A DNA stretch of 60,012 bases from an uncultured Oscillospiraceae bacterium (lineage in GTDB: Bacteria; Bacillota; Clostridia; Oscillospirales; Oscillospiraceae): NCBI GenBank assembly GCA_900759385.1, contig CAAEUZ010000117.1:1-60012 (forward strand), in the 5' to 3' direction. The translations under genes were made by a program, and so were the position numbers. Numbering within the stretch: position 1 is the first letter of the stretch; every line of letters begins with the position of its first letter. Shown here piece by piece: positions 51,370-59,406 of this stretch. The notes under the pieces are model-generated. The model was not told the DNA's origin. It worked only from the letters and a program-made list of their open reading frames with translations, and made no database searches.

Positions 51370-52752
51370 TTACTTTTTCTCCGGGAACATATATTTCAGC
51401 CATGTCCCCCGCCTGAAGCGGGCGTGGTACAGCGCCGAGCGTATCGCGGTGTCAACGCCCTGGGTGAGCGCGATTGCGTAAGCGCCCCATCCGAGCCTGA
51501 CTCCTAGTATCCAGGTGCCGAGCACGCGGACTATCCAGGCCGTGCAGGACGAGACGACCATGGCAAACTTCGCGTCGCCGACCGCCTTGAAGCCGTTTGG
51601 CAGTATGAAGCTGCCGTCCTGCATGAGCGCAAAGGGCGAGTAGATTGCGAGCATACCAGCCGCGACGACTACGACCTCCCAGTCGCGCGAGAATATCAGC
51701 GAGAACGGTATGCCGAGCAGCAGATGGCAGAGCGCGACCGGCACGCTCCACACCAGGTTCTTGCGCACCATGAACTTCAGCGCGCGTGAGACGCGCTCGC
51801 AGTCGCCTTCACCGGCGCAGCGGCCCACGATGGGTATTGTGAGGTAGTACAGCGCCATGACCGGCACGTTGAAAATACCGTTTACGCTGTTGAACACGCT
51901 GTTGCCGGAAATCATTGCTGCGCCCATACCCGCGAGAAAGCTCTGCAGCACAATCCTGCTGCCGTTGAACATGAGGTTTTCCGCGCTGCTCGGCACTGAG
52001 ATTGCGGTTATGGCGCGGATATTCGCCGCCAGCTCGCCCGCGCCGCAGCGCTTTGGGCGCAGTTCAAAGCCGTGGCGCAGCACCATAGCCAGGCTGAGCG
52101 CCGCCGCTATCGCCAAGCTGAGCAGGTAGGATAGCGCCGTACCCGTCACGCCCATGTCCAGCGCAAAGGTCAGCGCCAGATTGAGCGCCAGGCTTGAAAC
52201 GTTCAGCACTATGCTGACGTACATGGGGCGCTTGGTGTCCCCCGCCGCGCGCATGAAGCCGCAGCACTGAAAATATATGAACCAGAGAGGCGGCGCAAGC
52301 GCCGTAAAGCCGAAGTAGACGTTGGAGCTTGCAATAACCTCCGCCTCCGCGTCGCCGAACAGGAGCATTACGAACTCGCCGCGCAGCGCAAAAATCAGCG
52401 CGGTTATAACGACGCTGACAGTCAATCCGAGAGTCAGCGCGGAAAAGGCGTTCCGCGCCGCCTCGCCGCGCCTCGCCGCGCCCGCGTGCTGGCTGACTAT
52501 CGCCGTCCCGCCTATTGCAAAGGCCTGGAAAAGATTCATAAGTACGCTGTTTACCGTGTTTATCTGCCCCACGCCCGCCATAGCCGCCGTGGAAAAGAAG
52601 CCGGAGACGAACACGTTCACAAGCTCCAGGAACACCGCCGCCACCTGCTCCACAAGCATACCGGGCAGCATGGCGCGCAGTTCCCGCGCGGTCGCCTCGT
52701 TCCCCTCCAGGCATTCAAACCTGTCCAGCCAGGACCTAAATCCGCCCTTCAC
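51370..52752 (-). CDS. MATE-family efflux protein 2
   Basis: A 460-residue MATE exporter with about 12 membrane helices, paralogous to MATE 1 (shared EQVAA, APPLWFIYFQCCGFMR and NGFKAVGDAK). The frame is open far upstream inside the amidohydrolase gene, but that part is only a shadow. The GTG at 52752, with GAGG six bases ahead, gives the normal family length; GTG at 52764 is possible. It follows the amidohydrolase closely and precedes gntR by 73 bases, forming a three-gene operon. Confidence 0.88.
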   Translation of the reverse strand: MKGGFRSWLDRFECLEGNEATARELRAMLPGMLVEQVAAVFLELVNVFVSGFFSTAAMAGVGQINTVNSVLMNLFQAFAIGGTAIVSQHAGAARRGEAARNAFSALTLGLTVSVVITALIFALRGEFVMLLFGDAEAEVIASSNVYFGFTALAPPLWFIYFQCCGFMRAAGDTKRPMYVSIVLNVSSLALNLALTFALDMGVTGTALSYLLSLAIAAALSLAMVLRHGFELRPKRCGAGELAANIRAITAISVPSSAENLMFNGSRIVLQSFLAGMGAAMISGNSVFNSVNGIFNVPVMALYYLTIPIVGRCAGEGDCERVSRALKFMVRKNLVWSVPVALCHLLLGIPFSLIFSRDWEVVVVAAGMLAIYSPFALMQDGSFILPNGFKAVGDAKFAMVVSSCTAWIVRVLGTWILGVRLGWGAYAIALTQGVDTAIRSALYHARFRRGTWLKYMFPEKK

Positions 52753-52760
52753 AGCGCGCC

Positions 52761-53912
52761 TCACAGACTGTCCGCGAGCCTGCCGCGGGCCATCACAAGC
52801 TTCGGGAGTGCGTACATGGCGGAGATATCTTCGTCGGGCCTGCCGGGCACGAGTATCAGGTCGGCGTCGAGTCCCGGCTTTATCTCGCCGGTGACGCCCT
52901 CCAGGCCGCATATGAGCGCGCTGTACTTGGTCGCCTGAAGCAGCATATCCACGTTGCCCATGCCGCAGTGCTCGCGGCGCATACGAAACTCCAGCCCGGG
53001 CAGTTTTATGAGGTCCGCGCTGTCGCAGTCGGTGCCGAAGCCCATGACCAGCCCCGCGGCGCACGCGGCGGTGATGTTCCGCTCGTTCGCCTCCAGCAAC
53101 GGGCGCAGCATCCGCTCTTTCTGCTCTTTTGTAAAGCCCGGCGTCGGTATATCGCTCGAAAGCACGGCGAGGGTCGGAACTATGTGCTGCTCTCCCGAGC
53201 GCAGGCGTTCAATCTGGTCGGGGCGTATGTGCGAGGCGTGCTCTATCGTGTCCGCGCCGTACTCCAGGCACATATCTATGGCTCCGGGGTCGTGCGCGTG
53301 CACGGCTACGCGCCTCCCGAGGCGGTGAGCGATGCGCACCGCGGCCTCCATCTCCTCCGGGAGCAGTTCGGACGGCTCTCCGGGGGCGTAGAGCTTTACG
53401 AAGTCGGCCCCGCCGCCTATCTCCTCGCGCGCAGCGCGCGCATACTCCTCCGGGCCGGACACGTAGCGCAAAAAGCAGTTCGGGTCCGCCGGCCTGTCGG
53501 ACGCCGTCGGACGGAGTATCATCCCCCCGGAGACTATGCGTGGCCCGACGAACAGCCCGCGCTCGACGGCCTCCCGCACGCGCACGCTCAGCCGCTTGGG
53601 AGCGCCCATGTCGCGTATGGTCGTAAAGCCCATGGCGAGGTAGCGCTTGGCGCTCAGGCTGGAATTTATGAGGAGCTTGAAGTCGTCGAGGCGTATAACG
53701 CCGTTGTAGTAGTCGTAGCTCAGGTGCGCGTGACTGTCAAAAAGGCCGGGCAAGAGCGTCATTCCGCCGCAGTCTATGCGCTCGCCCTCCGCGCCCCCTG
53801 CGCTGCCGACGCGGGTTATCTTTCCGCCCTCGACCGCTACTTCCAGGCCTTCCCCGCCGACGCCGCCGGACAGTTCCGGTATCAGCCGGCAGTTTTCAAA
53901 TATATATCCCAC
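52761..53912 (-). CDS. M38-type metal-dependent amidohydrolase (imidazolonepropionase/prolidase-like)
   Basis: A 383-residue amidohydrolase. Metal ligands are seen in LPGLFDSHAHL (HxH), the bridging-Lys region DFVKLYAPG, VAVHAHDP, TIEHASHI and GTDCDSADL (catalytic Asp). Closest in style are the cytoplasmic imidazolonepropionase-like enzymes and metal-dependent Xaa-Pro or acyl-dipeptide carboxypeptidases. The start is GTG at 53912, because GGGGGT lies eight bases upstream. ATGs at 53927 and 53945 are possible, but they fall in or around the palindromic operator. It leads the amidohydrolase-MATE-gntR operon and probably hydrolyses an N-acyl or cyclic peptide product. Confidence 0.88.
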   Translation of the reverse strand: MGYIFENCRLIPELSGGVGGEGLEVAVEGGKITRVGSAGGAEGERIDCGGMTLLPGLFDSHAHLSYDYYNGVIRLDDFKLLINSSLSAKRYLAMGFTTIRDMGAPKRLSVRVREAVERGLFVGPRIVSGGMILRPTASDRPADPNCFLRYVSGPEEYARAAREEIGGGADFVKLYAPGEPSELLPEEMEAAVRIAHRLGRRVAVHAHDPGAIDMCLEYGADTIEHASHIRPDQIERLRSGEQHIVPTLAVLSSDIPTPGFTKEQKERMLRPLLEANERNITAACAAGLVMGFGTDCDSADLIKLPGLEFRMRREHCGMGNVDMLLQATKYSALICGLEGVTGEIKPGLDADLILVPGRPDEDISAMYALPKLVMARGRLADSL

Positions 53913-53925
53913 TTTTCGAACCCCC

Positions 53926-53939
53926 ATTACCATGGTAGC
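53926..53939. promoter_or_regulatory. Palindromic operator in the amidohydrolase promoter
   Basis: ATTACCATGGTAGC contains the same 10-bp palindromic core TACCATGGTA as the dppA operator, again just downstream of a -10 box. On the minus strand a TTGACA and a TAAAAT, 18 bases apart, lie directly upstream (about 53,955-53,990). Confidence 0.75.
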
Positions 53940-54123
53940 AGCCATGCAATTTTCGCTATTTTATCACGCGGCATTTGTGCGTGTCAACACGGCAGTGGAG
54001 TCCCCTGCGGCTTCAGGCTTGACGGACATTTGCCTGTGTGTTAATATCTTGGTGCCAAACATAAAGAATATTCATTTTAATAATTATCTAATGAAATATT
54101 TTCACGTATTTGGGGGATAAAAT

Positions 54124-54990
54124 ATGGAAAGCGGGAAATGGAAATCTGTGTTTCTGGGAAAGGCCCGGGAAATCGCCATAATAACTGTGGTCATGGCGCT
54201 CATGTCGGCGGTTGTGTACTTTTTCCTCGTGCCCAGCCATGCCGCCGTAAACAGCGTGTCCGGCGCGGCGATAATCATAAACGGCCTTATTGACGTGCCC
54301 ATCTCTGTGATTGCGCTCGTAATAAACGCGGTGCTGATAGTCCTGGGCTTCCTGCTCCTCGGCATGAGCTTTGCCTTCAACACCATATACTCCTGCGTGC
54401 TGCTGTCGGTTTTCCTGGCGCTGCTGGAAAACCTGTTTCCGGATTTCACCTCGTTCACCGGCAGCGCGGAGCTGGACGTGGGCTGCTACGTGCTCACGGT
54501 GAGCTGGCTTCAGGCTGTGATTTTCCGCCACAACGCGGCCTCCAGCGGGCTGGGCGTTATCGCGCAGATTATGAACAGGTACCTGCGTATAGAAGCGGGC
54601 AAGGCCATGTCCATAGTCGGGCTGGGCATCGCGCTCTGCTCCGGCTTTGTCTACGACGGCAAAACGGTTGCGCTCAGCGTGCTCGGCACTTACTTGAACG
54701 GCCTGGCTATGGACCACTTCGTCTTTGGTCAGAACCTCAGGCGGCGCGTCAGCGTGATAACGCGGCGCGAGGAGGAGCTGCGCGAGTACATACTCAATGA
54801 ACTTCACTGCGGCGCGACGATATACCGCGCCGAAGGCGCATACACGCACGGGCAGTACCCCGAGCTGGTCGTAATCGTGGACAAGCCGCAGTATCAGCGC
54901 CTGATGAACTATGTTCACAAGCTGGATCCTGATGCTTTCGTAGCAGTTTATACTGTGTCGGAGATCAGCCGCAAAAGGTGGAGAACGTAA
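54124..54990 (+). CDS. YitT-family membrane protein (DUF161/DUF2179)
   Basis: A 288-residue membrane protein with five to six helices in the first 200 residues (YitT/DUF161) and a soluble C-terminal DUF2179 domain (about 205-275, with LHCGATIYRAEGAYTHG and YVHKLDPDAFVAVY). The function of the family is not known; transport or signalling has been suggested. GGGGGATAAA precedes the ATG. The gene is transcribed away from the peptide island and shares with it a 180-bp divergent gap. Confidence 0.9.
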   Translation: MESGKWKSVFLGKAREIAIITVVMALMSAVVYFFLVPSHAAVNSVSGAAIIINGLIDVPISVIALVINAVLIVLGFLLLGMSFAFNTIYSCVLLSVFLALLENLFPDFTSFTGSAELDVGCYVLTVSWLQAVIFRHNAASSGLGVIAQIMNRYLRIEAGKAMSIVGLGIALCSGFVYDGKTVALSVLGTYLNGLAMDHFVFGQNLRRRVSVITRREEELREYILNELHCGATIYRAEGAYTHGQYPELVVIVDKPQYQRLMNYVHKLDPDAFVAVYTVSEISRKRWRT

Positions 54991-55306
54991 GAAGTCTCTA
55001 AAGAAAAATAAATCACATAATTCGTCTTAGTTCAGCCAGTTCGTTTCATAGTCTAACTGAATGGTATATGTTCCCAAAGTGCCGTGCTATTCCGCTCAAT
55101 CCCGCACCAAAAGTTCAGAGGCATGCTTTATGAGAACTGACAGAGTAGATACTGTGCCCTGCTAATGGACACAGCCTAGTATAATGACAGGCGAGACTTC
55201 AATATCAAACTCACTGACCTTCCCAGCTGGGCCGAAATCTGCTGCCAGTGCAAGGAAGCCTAGCGCGGAAAGTGAGCGGCGCACCAGTTGGAGGGATGAT
55301 GAAATT
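54991..55306. other. 316-bp gap without a gene
   Basis: An AT-rich stretch with no convincing hairpin or start signal. It holds a TATAAT (55180-55185) that probably serves the following Rrf2 gene, although a matching -35 was not seen. Confidence 0.5.
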
Positions 55307-55687
55307 GTGTATATCATAAACGCATTCGTCAATTATGCAGTGAAGTGTATGATAGTTTTGGCGCAATCGAAACATCCGGTTTCGTCTGCGAAGCTTGCTG
55401 AGGACGTTGGAACATCGCAGCGATATGTGCTGCATATATGTTCACGGCTCAAGGACTCAGGTATTATATCTGCTCGCTACGGAAAATCTGGTGGATACGT
55501 TCTTTTACTGAATCCGGCTGAAATTACACTGATGGATGTAATAGATGCACTGTGTTTTGACCCAACGATTGCGTATAGGTCCTGCACCTCGAACCCTGTG
55601 TTTGCAAAACTGGAAAACCATTATGACAGCCTCAACACGCTGGTGATGGGCAGATTGAAGTCTGTTACGTTAGCAGAGCTTTTATAA
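55307..55687 (+). CDS. Rrf2-family transcriptional regulator
   Basis: A 126-residue Rrf2 regulator. The helix-turn-helix is seen at about 10-65 (NYAVKCMIVLAQSKHP, then SSAKLAEDVGTSQRYVLHI, then SARYGKSGGYVL). The usual three-cysteine Fe-S cluster spacing of IscR/NsrR is absent; only one cysteine (YRSCTSN) lies in that area, so it probably senses something else. The GTG at 55307 puts the YA motif where the family has it. A longer frame from 55184 begins inside the -10 box and is unlikely. Its target is unknown. Confidence 0.8.
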   Translation: MYIINAFVNYAVKCMIVLAQSKHPVSSAKLAEDVGTSQRYVLHICSRLKDSGIISARYGKSGGYVLLLNPAEITLMDVIDALCFDPTIAYRSCTSNPVFAKLENHYDSLNTLVMGRLKSVTLAELL

Positions 55688-55692
55688 CAGAT

Positions 55693-56469
55693 TTACCAAT
55701 CCACCATCACCCCCACCACCACGAACCGCGCGTCGCCGAACTCGTAGCTGCAGGTGGAGAGCGTAAGCAGGCGGTCGCCGGGTTTGGGCTTCACATCGCT
55801 CGTGAACGTCGAGCGGGCTATGGCTGCTTCTATCCACGTCTGAACTTCCTCGTAGTTTGCAAAGCTCACCTCCCAGGCATTCTCCGACGGATCGGCTACA
55901 TATGCGGCGAGGAGCTGTACCTCATATGTCGCGTCCGGCGTTATGAGCAGCATGGCCGGGTGCGCGTCGTAGAAGCTCTGTCGCTTGTAGCCGTCGAGCG
56001 CGGCGAACATGGCGCCGCTGCGCATGTGGTGCCCGTAAATGATTGAATGGACGCTCAAAAACGACGCGTCGACACGGCTGTCTAAAAACAGGCAGCCGCT
56101 TGCATTTTGCGTGCCGTCGAACAGGTGGTCGAGGTAGTACTCATCGTCGCTGCCCTGCACGACGGGGTAGTTTATCTGCGTCCCCTCGCAGTAGAGCCAG
56201 CCGACGATGTCCGGGTTTATCCGGCTGAGCGCGGCGAAATCCACGTTCGGCGCGCCGGACTGAACCTGCGGCGTTTCAGTCTGCTGCAAGCCGCCAGACT
56301 CATCTTCTCCCGGAAAACTTGAAGGGAAACTCACATACTCCTCCAGGCCGGAGTAAGCCTCGTCGCCCTCGGCATACTCGGCCGTCCGCTGACCGAGCAC
56401 ATACCCGCCGGCGGAGAGCACGAGCAGCGAAAGTGTGAGCAGCGCTGCCAGTACGAGCTTCTTTCTCAT
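55693..56469 (-). CDS. srtB: Class B sortase
   Basis: A 258-residue membrane-anchored transpeptidase. An N-terminal membrane helix (about 4-27) is followed by a linker and the sortase barrel with catalytic His in IYGHHM (about 148), Cys in LSTCSYEF (about 239) and Arg in DARFVVVG (about 247). It would cut a C-terminal sorting signal, plausibly the VPKTG of the giant adhesin 23 kb away, and link the protein to peptidoglycan. Its ATG overlaps the stop of the serine recombinase gene, so the two are co-translated. It converges with the Rrf2 gene. Confidence 0.93.
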   Translation of the reverse strand: MRKKLVLAALLTLSLLVLSAGGYVLGQRTAEYAEGDEAYSGLEEYVSFPSSFPGEDESGGLQQTETPQVQSGAPNVDFAALSRINPDIVGWLYCEGTQINYPVVQGSDDEYYLDHLFDGTQNASGCLFLDSRVDASFLSVHSIIYGHHMRSGAMFAALDGYKRQSFYDAHPAMLLITPDATYEVQLLAAYVADPSENAWEVSFANYEEVQTWIEAAIARSTFTSDVKPKPGDRLLTLSTCSYEFGDARFVVVGVMVDW

Positions 56470-57077
56470 TCCCGTCCCTCCTCATACCGGCGCACGAGCT
56501 TATAGAAGGTGCTACGCTTCAAACCCAGCTCGTGCATCGCGGCGACCGCGGTTAATTCGCCGGAGCGCCAATGCTTATACACCTCGTCCCAGTCTGCCGG
56601 GTACGCAGTGACCGGTCGGCCCAGATGCGCGCCGCGCTCTTTCGCCGCGGCGATGCCCTCGGCCTGGCGCTGCCGTGTGGTCAGTCGCTCCTGCTCGGCG
56701 ATGCTGGCAAGCACTTCTATCAGGATGTTGTTTATCATGTCGAGCACCCACTCCTGACCTTCGGGCAGCTGAATCATGGTCGTGGGCAGGTCAATCACAC
56801 GCACGATGATGTGCCGCTCCTTGAAGTACCGCAGCTCCTGCATGATATGCTCCTTGCTGCGGCTGAGCCGGTCTAGGGACTTTATGACCAGCGTGTCGCC
56901 CTCGCGCAGTATGGTGTTCTTGAGCGCCTGATACCCGGCGCGCTCTAGCGTCACGCCGGTAGCCTTGTCGGTGATAATCTCGCGCTCGTCTATGCCGCAG
57001 TCCATCAGCGCCTTTATCTGCCTGTCCAGATGCTGCTCGCGCGTAGACACCCGCGCATAGCCGTAGGTCTTTTTCAT
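56466..57077 (-). CDS. Serine recombinase (resolvase/invertase family)
   Basis: A 203-residue small serine recombinase. The catalytic domain has YARVSTREQ (active-site Ser at about residue 11), VIKSLDRLSRS and the helix E region EVLASIAEQERLTTRQRQAEGI. A C-terminal helix-turn-helix (about 155-195, ELTAVAAMHELGLKRSTFYKLVRRY) follows. Such enzymes invert or resolve DNA between short paired sites. GAGGAGG precedes the ATG. Its operon partner is a sortase, an unusual pairing. No obvious pair of inverted crossover sites was seen nearby. Confidence 0.93.
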   Translation of the reverse strand: MKKTYGYARVSTREQHLDRQIKALMDCGIDEREIITDKATGVTLERAGYQALKNTILREGDTLVIKSLDRLSRSKEHIMQELRYFKERHIIVRVIDLPTTMIQLPEGQEWVLDMINNILIEVLASIAEQERLTTRQRQAEGIAAAKERGAHLGRPVTAYPADWDEVYKHWRSGELTAVAAMHELGLKRSTFYKLVRRYEEGRE

Positions 57078-57266
57078 GCGCCGACCTCCTCGAAAGTGTG
57101 CGTAAACGTCCAGTGCGTTTTCGGATATGTCGCGTGTCGCAGTCGGTACTTTACGGACGCCGTTCAGCGCGTTTTTGGCTCCAAACGGCGGTGGCTGTAA
57201 AGGTGTACCTTTGCGGAGACGTTATATTACACTGTGGGAAGGTGGAAATTGCAACAGAAATCCCGC

Positions 57267-57295
57267 TTGCCAAACCGGGCGCCGTCTGTTACACT
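57267..57295 (+). promoter_or_regulatory. Promoter of the right-end ICE operon
   Basis: TTGCCA (57267-57272) and TACACT (57290-57295) are spaced by 17 bases. The transcript would start near 57,302 and cross a terminator hairpin before the first gene. Confidence 0.6.
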
Positions 57296-57345
57296 GTTCA
57301 TATAAGTTTCCGCATCGCGCCGCGCGGTGACAGTATCACGTTTAC

Positions 57346-57381
57346 AAAGTGCCTGAAGGACATCCTTCAGGCACTTTTTGC
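57346..57381 (+). terminator. Leader terminator of the right-end ICE operon
   Basis: AAAGTGCCTGAAGGA (57346-57360) and TCCTTCAGGCACTTT (57363-57377) form a 15-bp perfect stem with a T-run, between the promoter and the gene at 57474. This is an attenuator layout. Confidence 0.8.
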
Positions 57382-57473
57382 ATATATGGAGCTGCGGCTC
57401 CCCCTACTCTTTGCTGCGGGGAGCCGAGAGGCGTACCCGTTCACATACACATCACACACGAAAGTGGTACGTC

Positions 57474-57722
57474 ATGTACAAGAGAGAACTTAGCATCACG
57501 GGCACGCCCGTGGGTCGGATAACACCCGGCGCACGCGCGCTCATAATCGAGGACGGCTTTGCCCGGTTGACCTCCACGGTGCTGGCACTCGAAGAGAGCT
57601 CGCCGTTCGAGCTGCGCTTTGAGACACGCAACACACTGTACACGCTGAGCATACCGGCGCGCTCCGCGCCGCCCGGCACCGACACTATAAGCTTCGCGCC
57701 GTATATGGCAGAAAGGGAATGA
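57474..57722 (+). CDS. Small ICE protein of unknown function
   Basis: An 82-residue, probably beta-rich soluble protein (YKRELSITGTPVGRITPG, then ARALIIEDGFARLTS). No domain was recognised. It is the first gene of an operon of at least six genes that run to the window end with overlaps. The site before the ATG (GTGG) is weak. It stops one base before the next ATG. Confidence 0.5.
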   Translation: MYKRELSITGTPVGRITPGARALIIEDGFARLTSTVLALEESSPFELRFETRNTLYTLSIPARSAPPGTDTISFAPYMAERE

Positions 57723-57723
57723 C

Positions 57724-58092
57724 ATGGAATGGAAGTTAAAACAGGCCATTTGCCTGAGCTGGCAAGAGACCTCGGAGCTAATATCCAATCAGCTGCATAT
57801 TGCGCTCGGGCAGGAGATTCCCTGCAAAGCACGGCTCATGGACGAGGTCTATTGGGCCGTGTTCACTTCTGGGTACGTTTTCACAATCGACGAGCTCGTC
57901 GCCCTGCTCACATACGCCGACGCAAAGCCGCGCGTCTGCGCCGAGGTGTTTTCCATAGAGGGGGATACGACCAAGTCGCTGCCCTCGGAGCTGGGCTCAC
58001 TGTTGCTCAGGAAAGCGCTGCACCTGAATTGGGAGCTTGAATATCCCACGGAAACCGGCTTGTGGCTGCTGGACATCACAATGGATATTTGA
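57724..58092 (+). CDS. ICE hypothetical protein
   Basis: A 122-residue soluble protein of unknown function with helical character (WQETSELISNQLHIALG, then FTIDELVALLTYADAKP). Its start lies one base after the preceding stop, so it is translated by coupling. Nothing in it points to a role. Confidence 0.55.
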   Translation: MEWKLKQAICLSWQETSELISNQLHIALGQEIPCKARLMDEVYWAVFTSGYVFTIDELVALLTYADAKPRVCAEVFSIEGDTTKSLPSELGSLLLRKALHLNWELEYPTETGLWLLDITMDI

Positions 58093-58106
58093 TTGGAGGC
58101 AAAGCA

Positions 58107-58835
58107 ATGGACGAAGTCATAAAAGAAGCCATTGAGAACTACGGTGCAAAAATCGTGGGGCTGGACGACAGGTTTGAATTTCACTGCACCGAATGCGGCA
58201 AGTGCTGCACGAACCGCGAGGACATACTGCTCACGCCGCGAGATCTGTTCCGAGCGGCCAAGGAGCTGAATATGACCGTCAAGGATTTCTTCTCGGAGTA
58301 CTGTGAGAAGTATATCGGCGACAACTCACGGCTTCCCGTCATACGCCTGAAGCCACGCGGCACAATACGCCGCTGCTCGCTGTTAGAAAACCGGCGCTGC
58401 CGAATACACAAGTCCAAACCCGTTATATGCGCCATGTTCCCCGTGGGACGCATGGTTGCAATAGACCAAGAGTCGGGCGATAAAAAGACCGCATATTTGA
58501 TAAACCCCATAATCTGCGGCGATAAATCCGAAACGCACACCGTGCGCGGTTGGCTGCTGGAGGGCGGCGTGCCGCTACAAGACGAGTTCTTCTACAAATG
58601 GCACGAACAGCTTGGGGAAATGCACATGAAGGTCAAGGCCATAGAGAGCATGTGCAGCTCGGAAGTTATGCGTATCATATGGGACTTGATGAGCATCCTG
58701 CTGTATTTCAACTACGAGATAGCTGAGCCGTTTGACGAGCAGTTCGACTACAATATGCGTCACCTCAACAAAATGCTGGACGGCCTGTTGGCCGGCGAAG
58801 GAGTAGACGAAGATGAACGACGAGAGGAATCGTGA
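58107..58835 (+). CDS. YkgJ-family cysteine-cluster protein
   Basis: A 242-residue protein with the zinc/iron-chelating YkgJ pattern: CTECGKCCTNREDI (about residues 28-41) near the N-terminus, RCSLLENRRCRIHKSKPVIC (about 92-111), and a later Cys in NPIICGDK (about 138). These cysteines probably hold an Fe-S cluster or metal; the family's reaction is unknown, and some members are thought to modify proteins or peptides. The start at 58107 is set by GGAGGCAAAGCA. It overlaps the next gene by 23 bases. Confidence 0.85.
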   Translation: MDEVIKEAIENYGAKIVGLDDRFEFHCTECGKCCTNREDILLTPRDLFRAAKELNMTVKDFFSEYCEKYIGDNSRLPVIRLKPRGTIRRCSLLENRRCRIHKSKPVICAMFPVGRMVAIDQESGDKKTAYLINPIICGDKSETHTVRGWLLEGGVPLQDEFFYKWHEQLGEMHMKVKAIESMCSSEVMRIIWDLMSILLYFNYEIAEPFDEQFDYNMRHLNKMLDGLLAGEGVDEDERREES

Positions 58836-59406
58836 CCAGATTGTCCGCAAGGACGCGCGCGGCTGCTTCGTCGAGAGCCTGAGCGACGCTTTCGGTATAG
58901 GCAAGGCACACTTCGCCTTCGCCGCCTACGACATGAAGCGCCCGTCGGGACAACGTCAGACCGACTGCGTACATATCTACATGGACGTCGGTGAACTGCT
59001 GGAGCTGTGCCGCGAGGCCGAGTCAGGAGAACTGCGGGCGATGCTGCGCGAAAAGCGGCAGTCCGGCGAACGCGGCGCAATCTACCAGCACCTCGGCGGC
59101 ACGCCGGCTGAAAGGCTCGCTTCGCTGGGACGCGCAAGGCCTGACGGCATGAGCCTCTCGCGCACGTTTCAACTCCTGCCGGGGGCCAAATCCGGCTTCC
59201 TGCTCGTAGCGGCCAGCGGCCCCGGCGAGGAAAACGCCAAGGGCCTCATCGTCCCACGCTTCGGCAACCGACCTGAAAACCATGTGGCGGTGAGCCTCAG
59301 CTTCGCGGCCCTCTGCGAGCTGCTGCTTATGACCAGAACGCACTACCAGGCCTGGCTGACAGCGCAGTATGCGGCAGTGGGAAACAAGGAAGCACAGCGA
59401 GTATGA
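58813..59406 (+). CDS. ICE hypothetical protein
   Basis: A 197-residue soluble protein with no named domain. Visible features are a possible N-terminal helix, a charged middle with EERLAS-like helices and a C-terminal helix (FAALCELLLMTRTHYQAWL). It overlaps both neighbours (23 bases upstream, four downstream), so it belongs to the same operon. A GAAGGAGTAGACG site precedes the ATG. Confidence 0.6.
   Translation: MNDERNRDQIVRKDARGCFVESLSDAFGIGKAHFAFAAYDMKRPSGQRQTDCVHIYMDVGELLELCREAESGELRAMLREKRQSGERGAIYQHLGGTPAERLASLGRARPDGMSLSRTFQLLPGAKSGFLLVAASGPGEENAKGLIVPRFGNRPENHVAVSLSFAALCELLLMTRTHYQAWLTAQYAAVGNKEAQRV

Larger units (their letters stand above)
57078..57473. other. 396-bp divergent regulatory region
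   Basis: Holds the leaders of the recombinase (minus) and of the 57474 operon (plus): the 16-base repeat TTTTTGGCTCCAAACG (57172-57187), a short palindrome AAAGGTGTACCTTT (57199-57212), a promoter (57267-57295) and a terminator-like hairpin (57346-57381). No gene with a start signal was seen. Confidence 0.6.

Noticed and set aside
51370..53064. Longer version of MATE 2 starting inside the amidohydrolase gene
   Set aside because: The extra 104 residues are Arg-rich shadow of the amidohydrolase. MATE proteins align from the GTG at 52752.
55307..55687. Fe-S sensing IscR/NsrR identity for the Rrf2 protein
   Set aside because: The three clustered cysteines required for the Fe-S cluster are absent.
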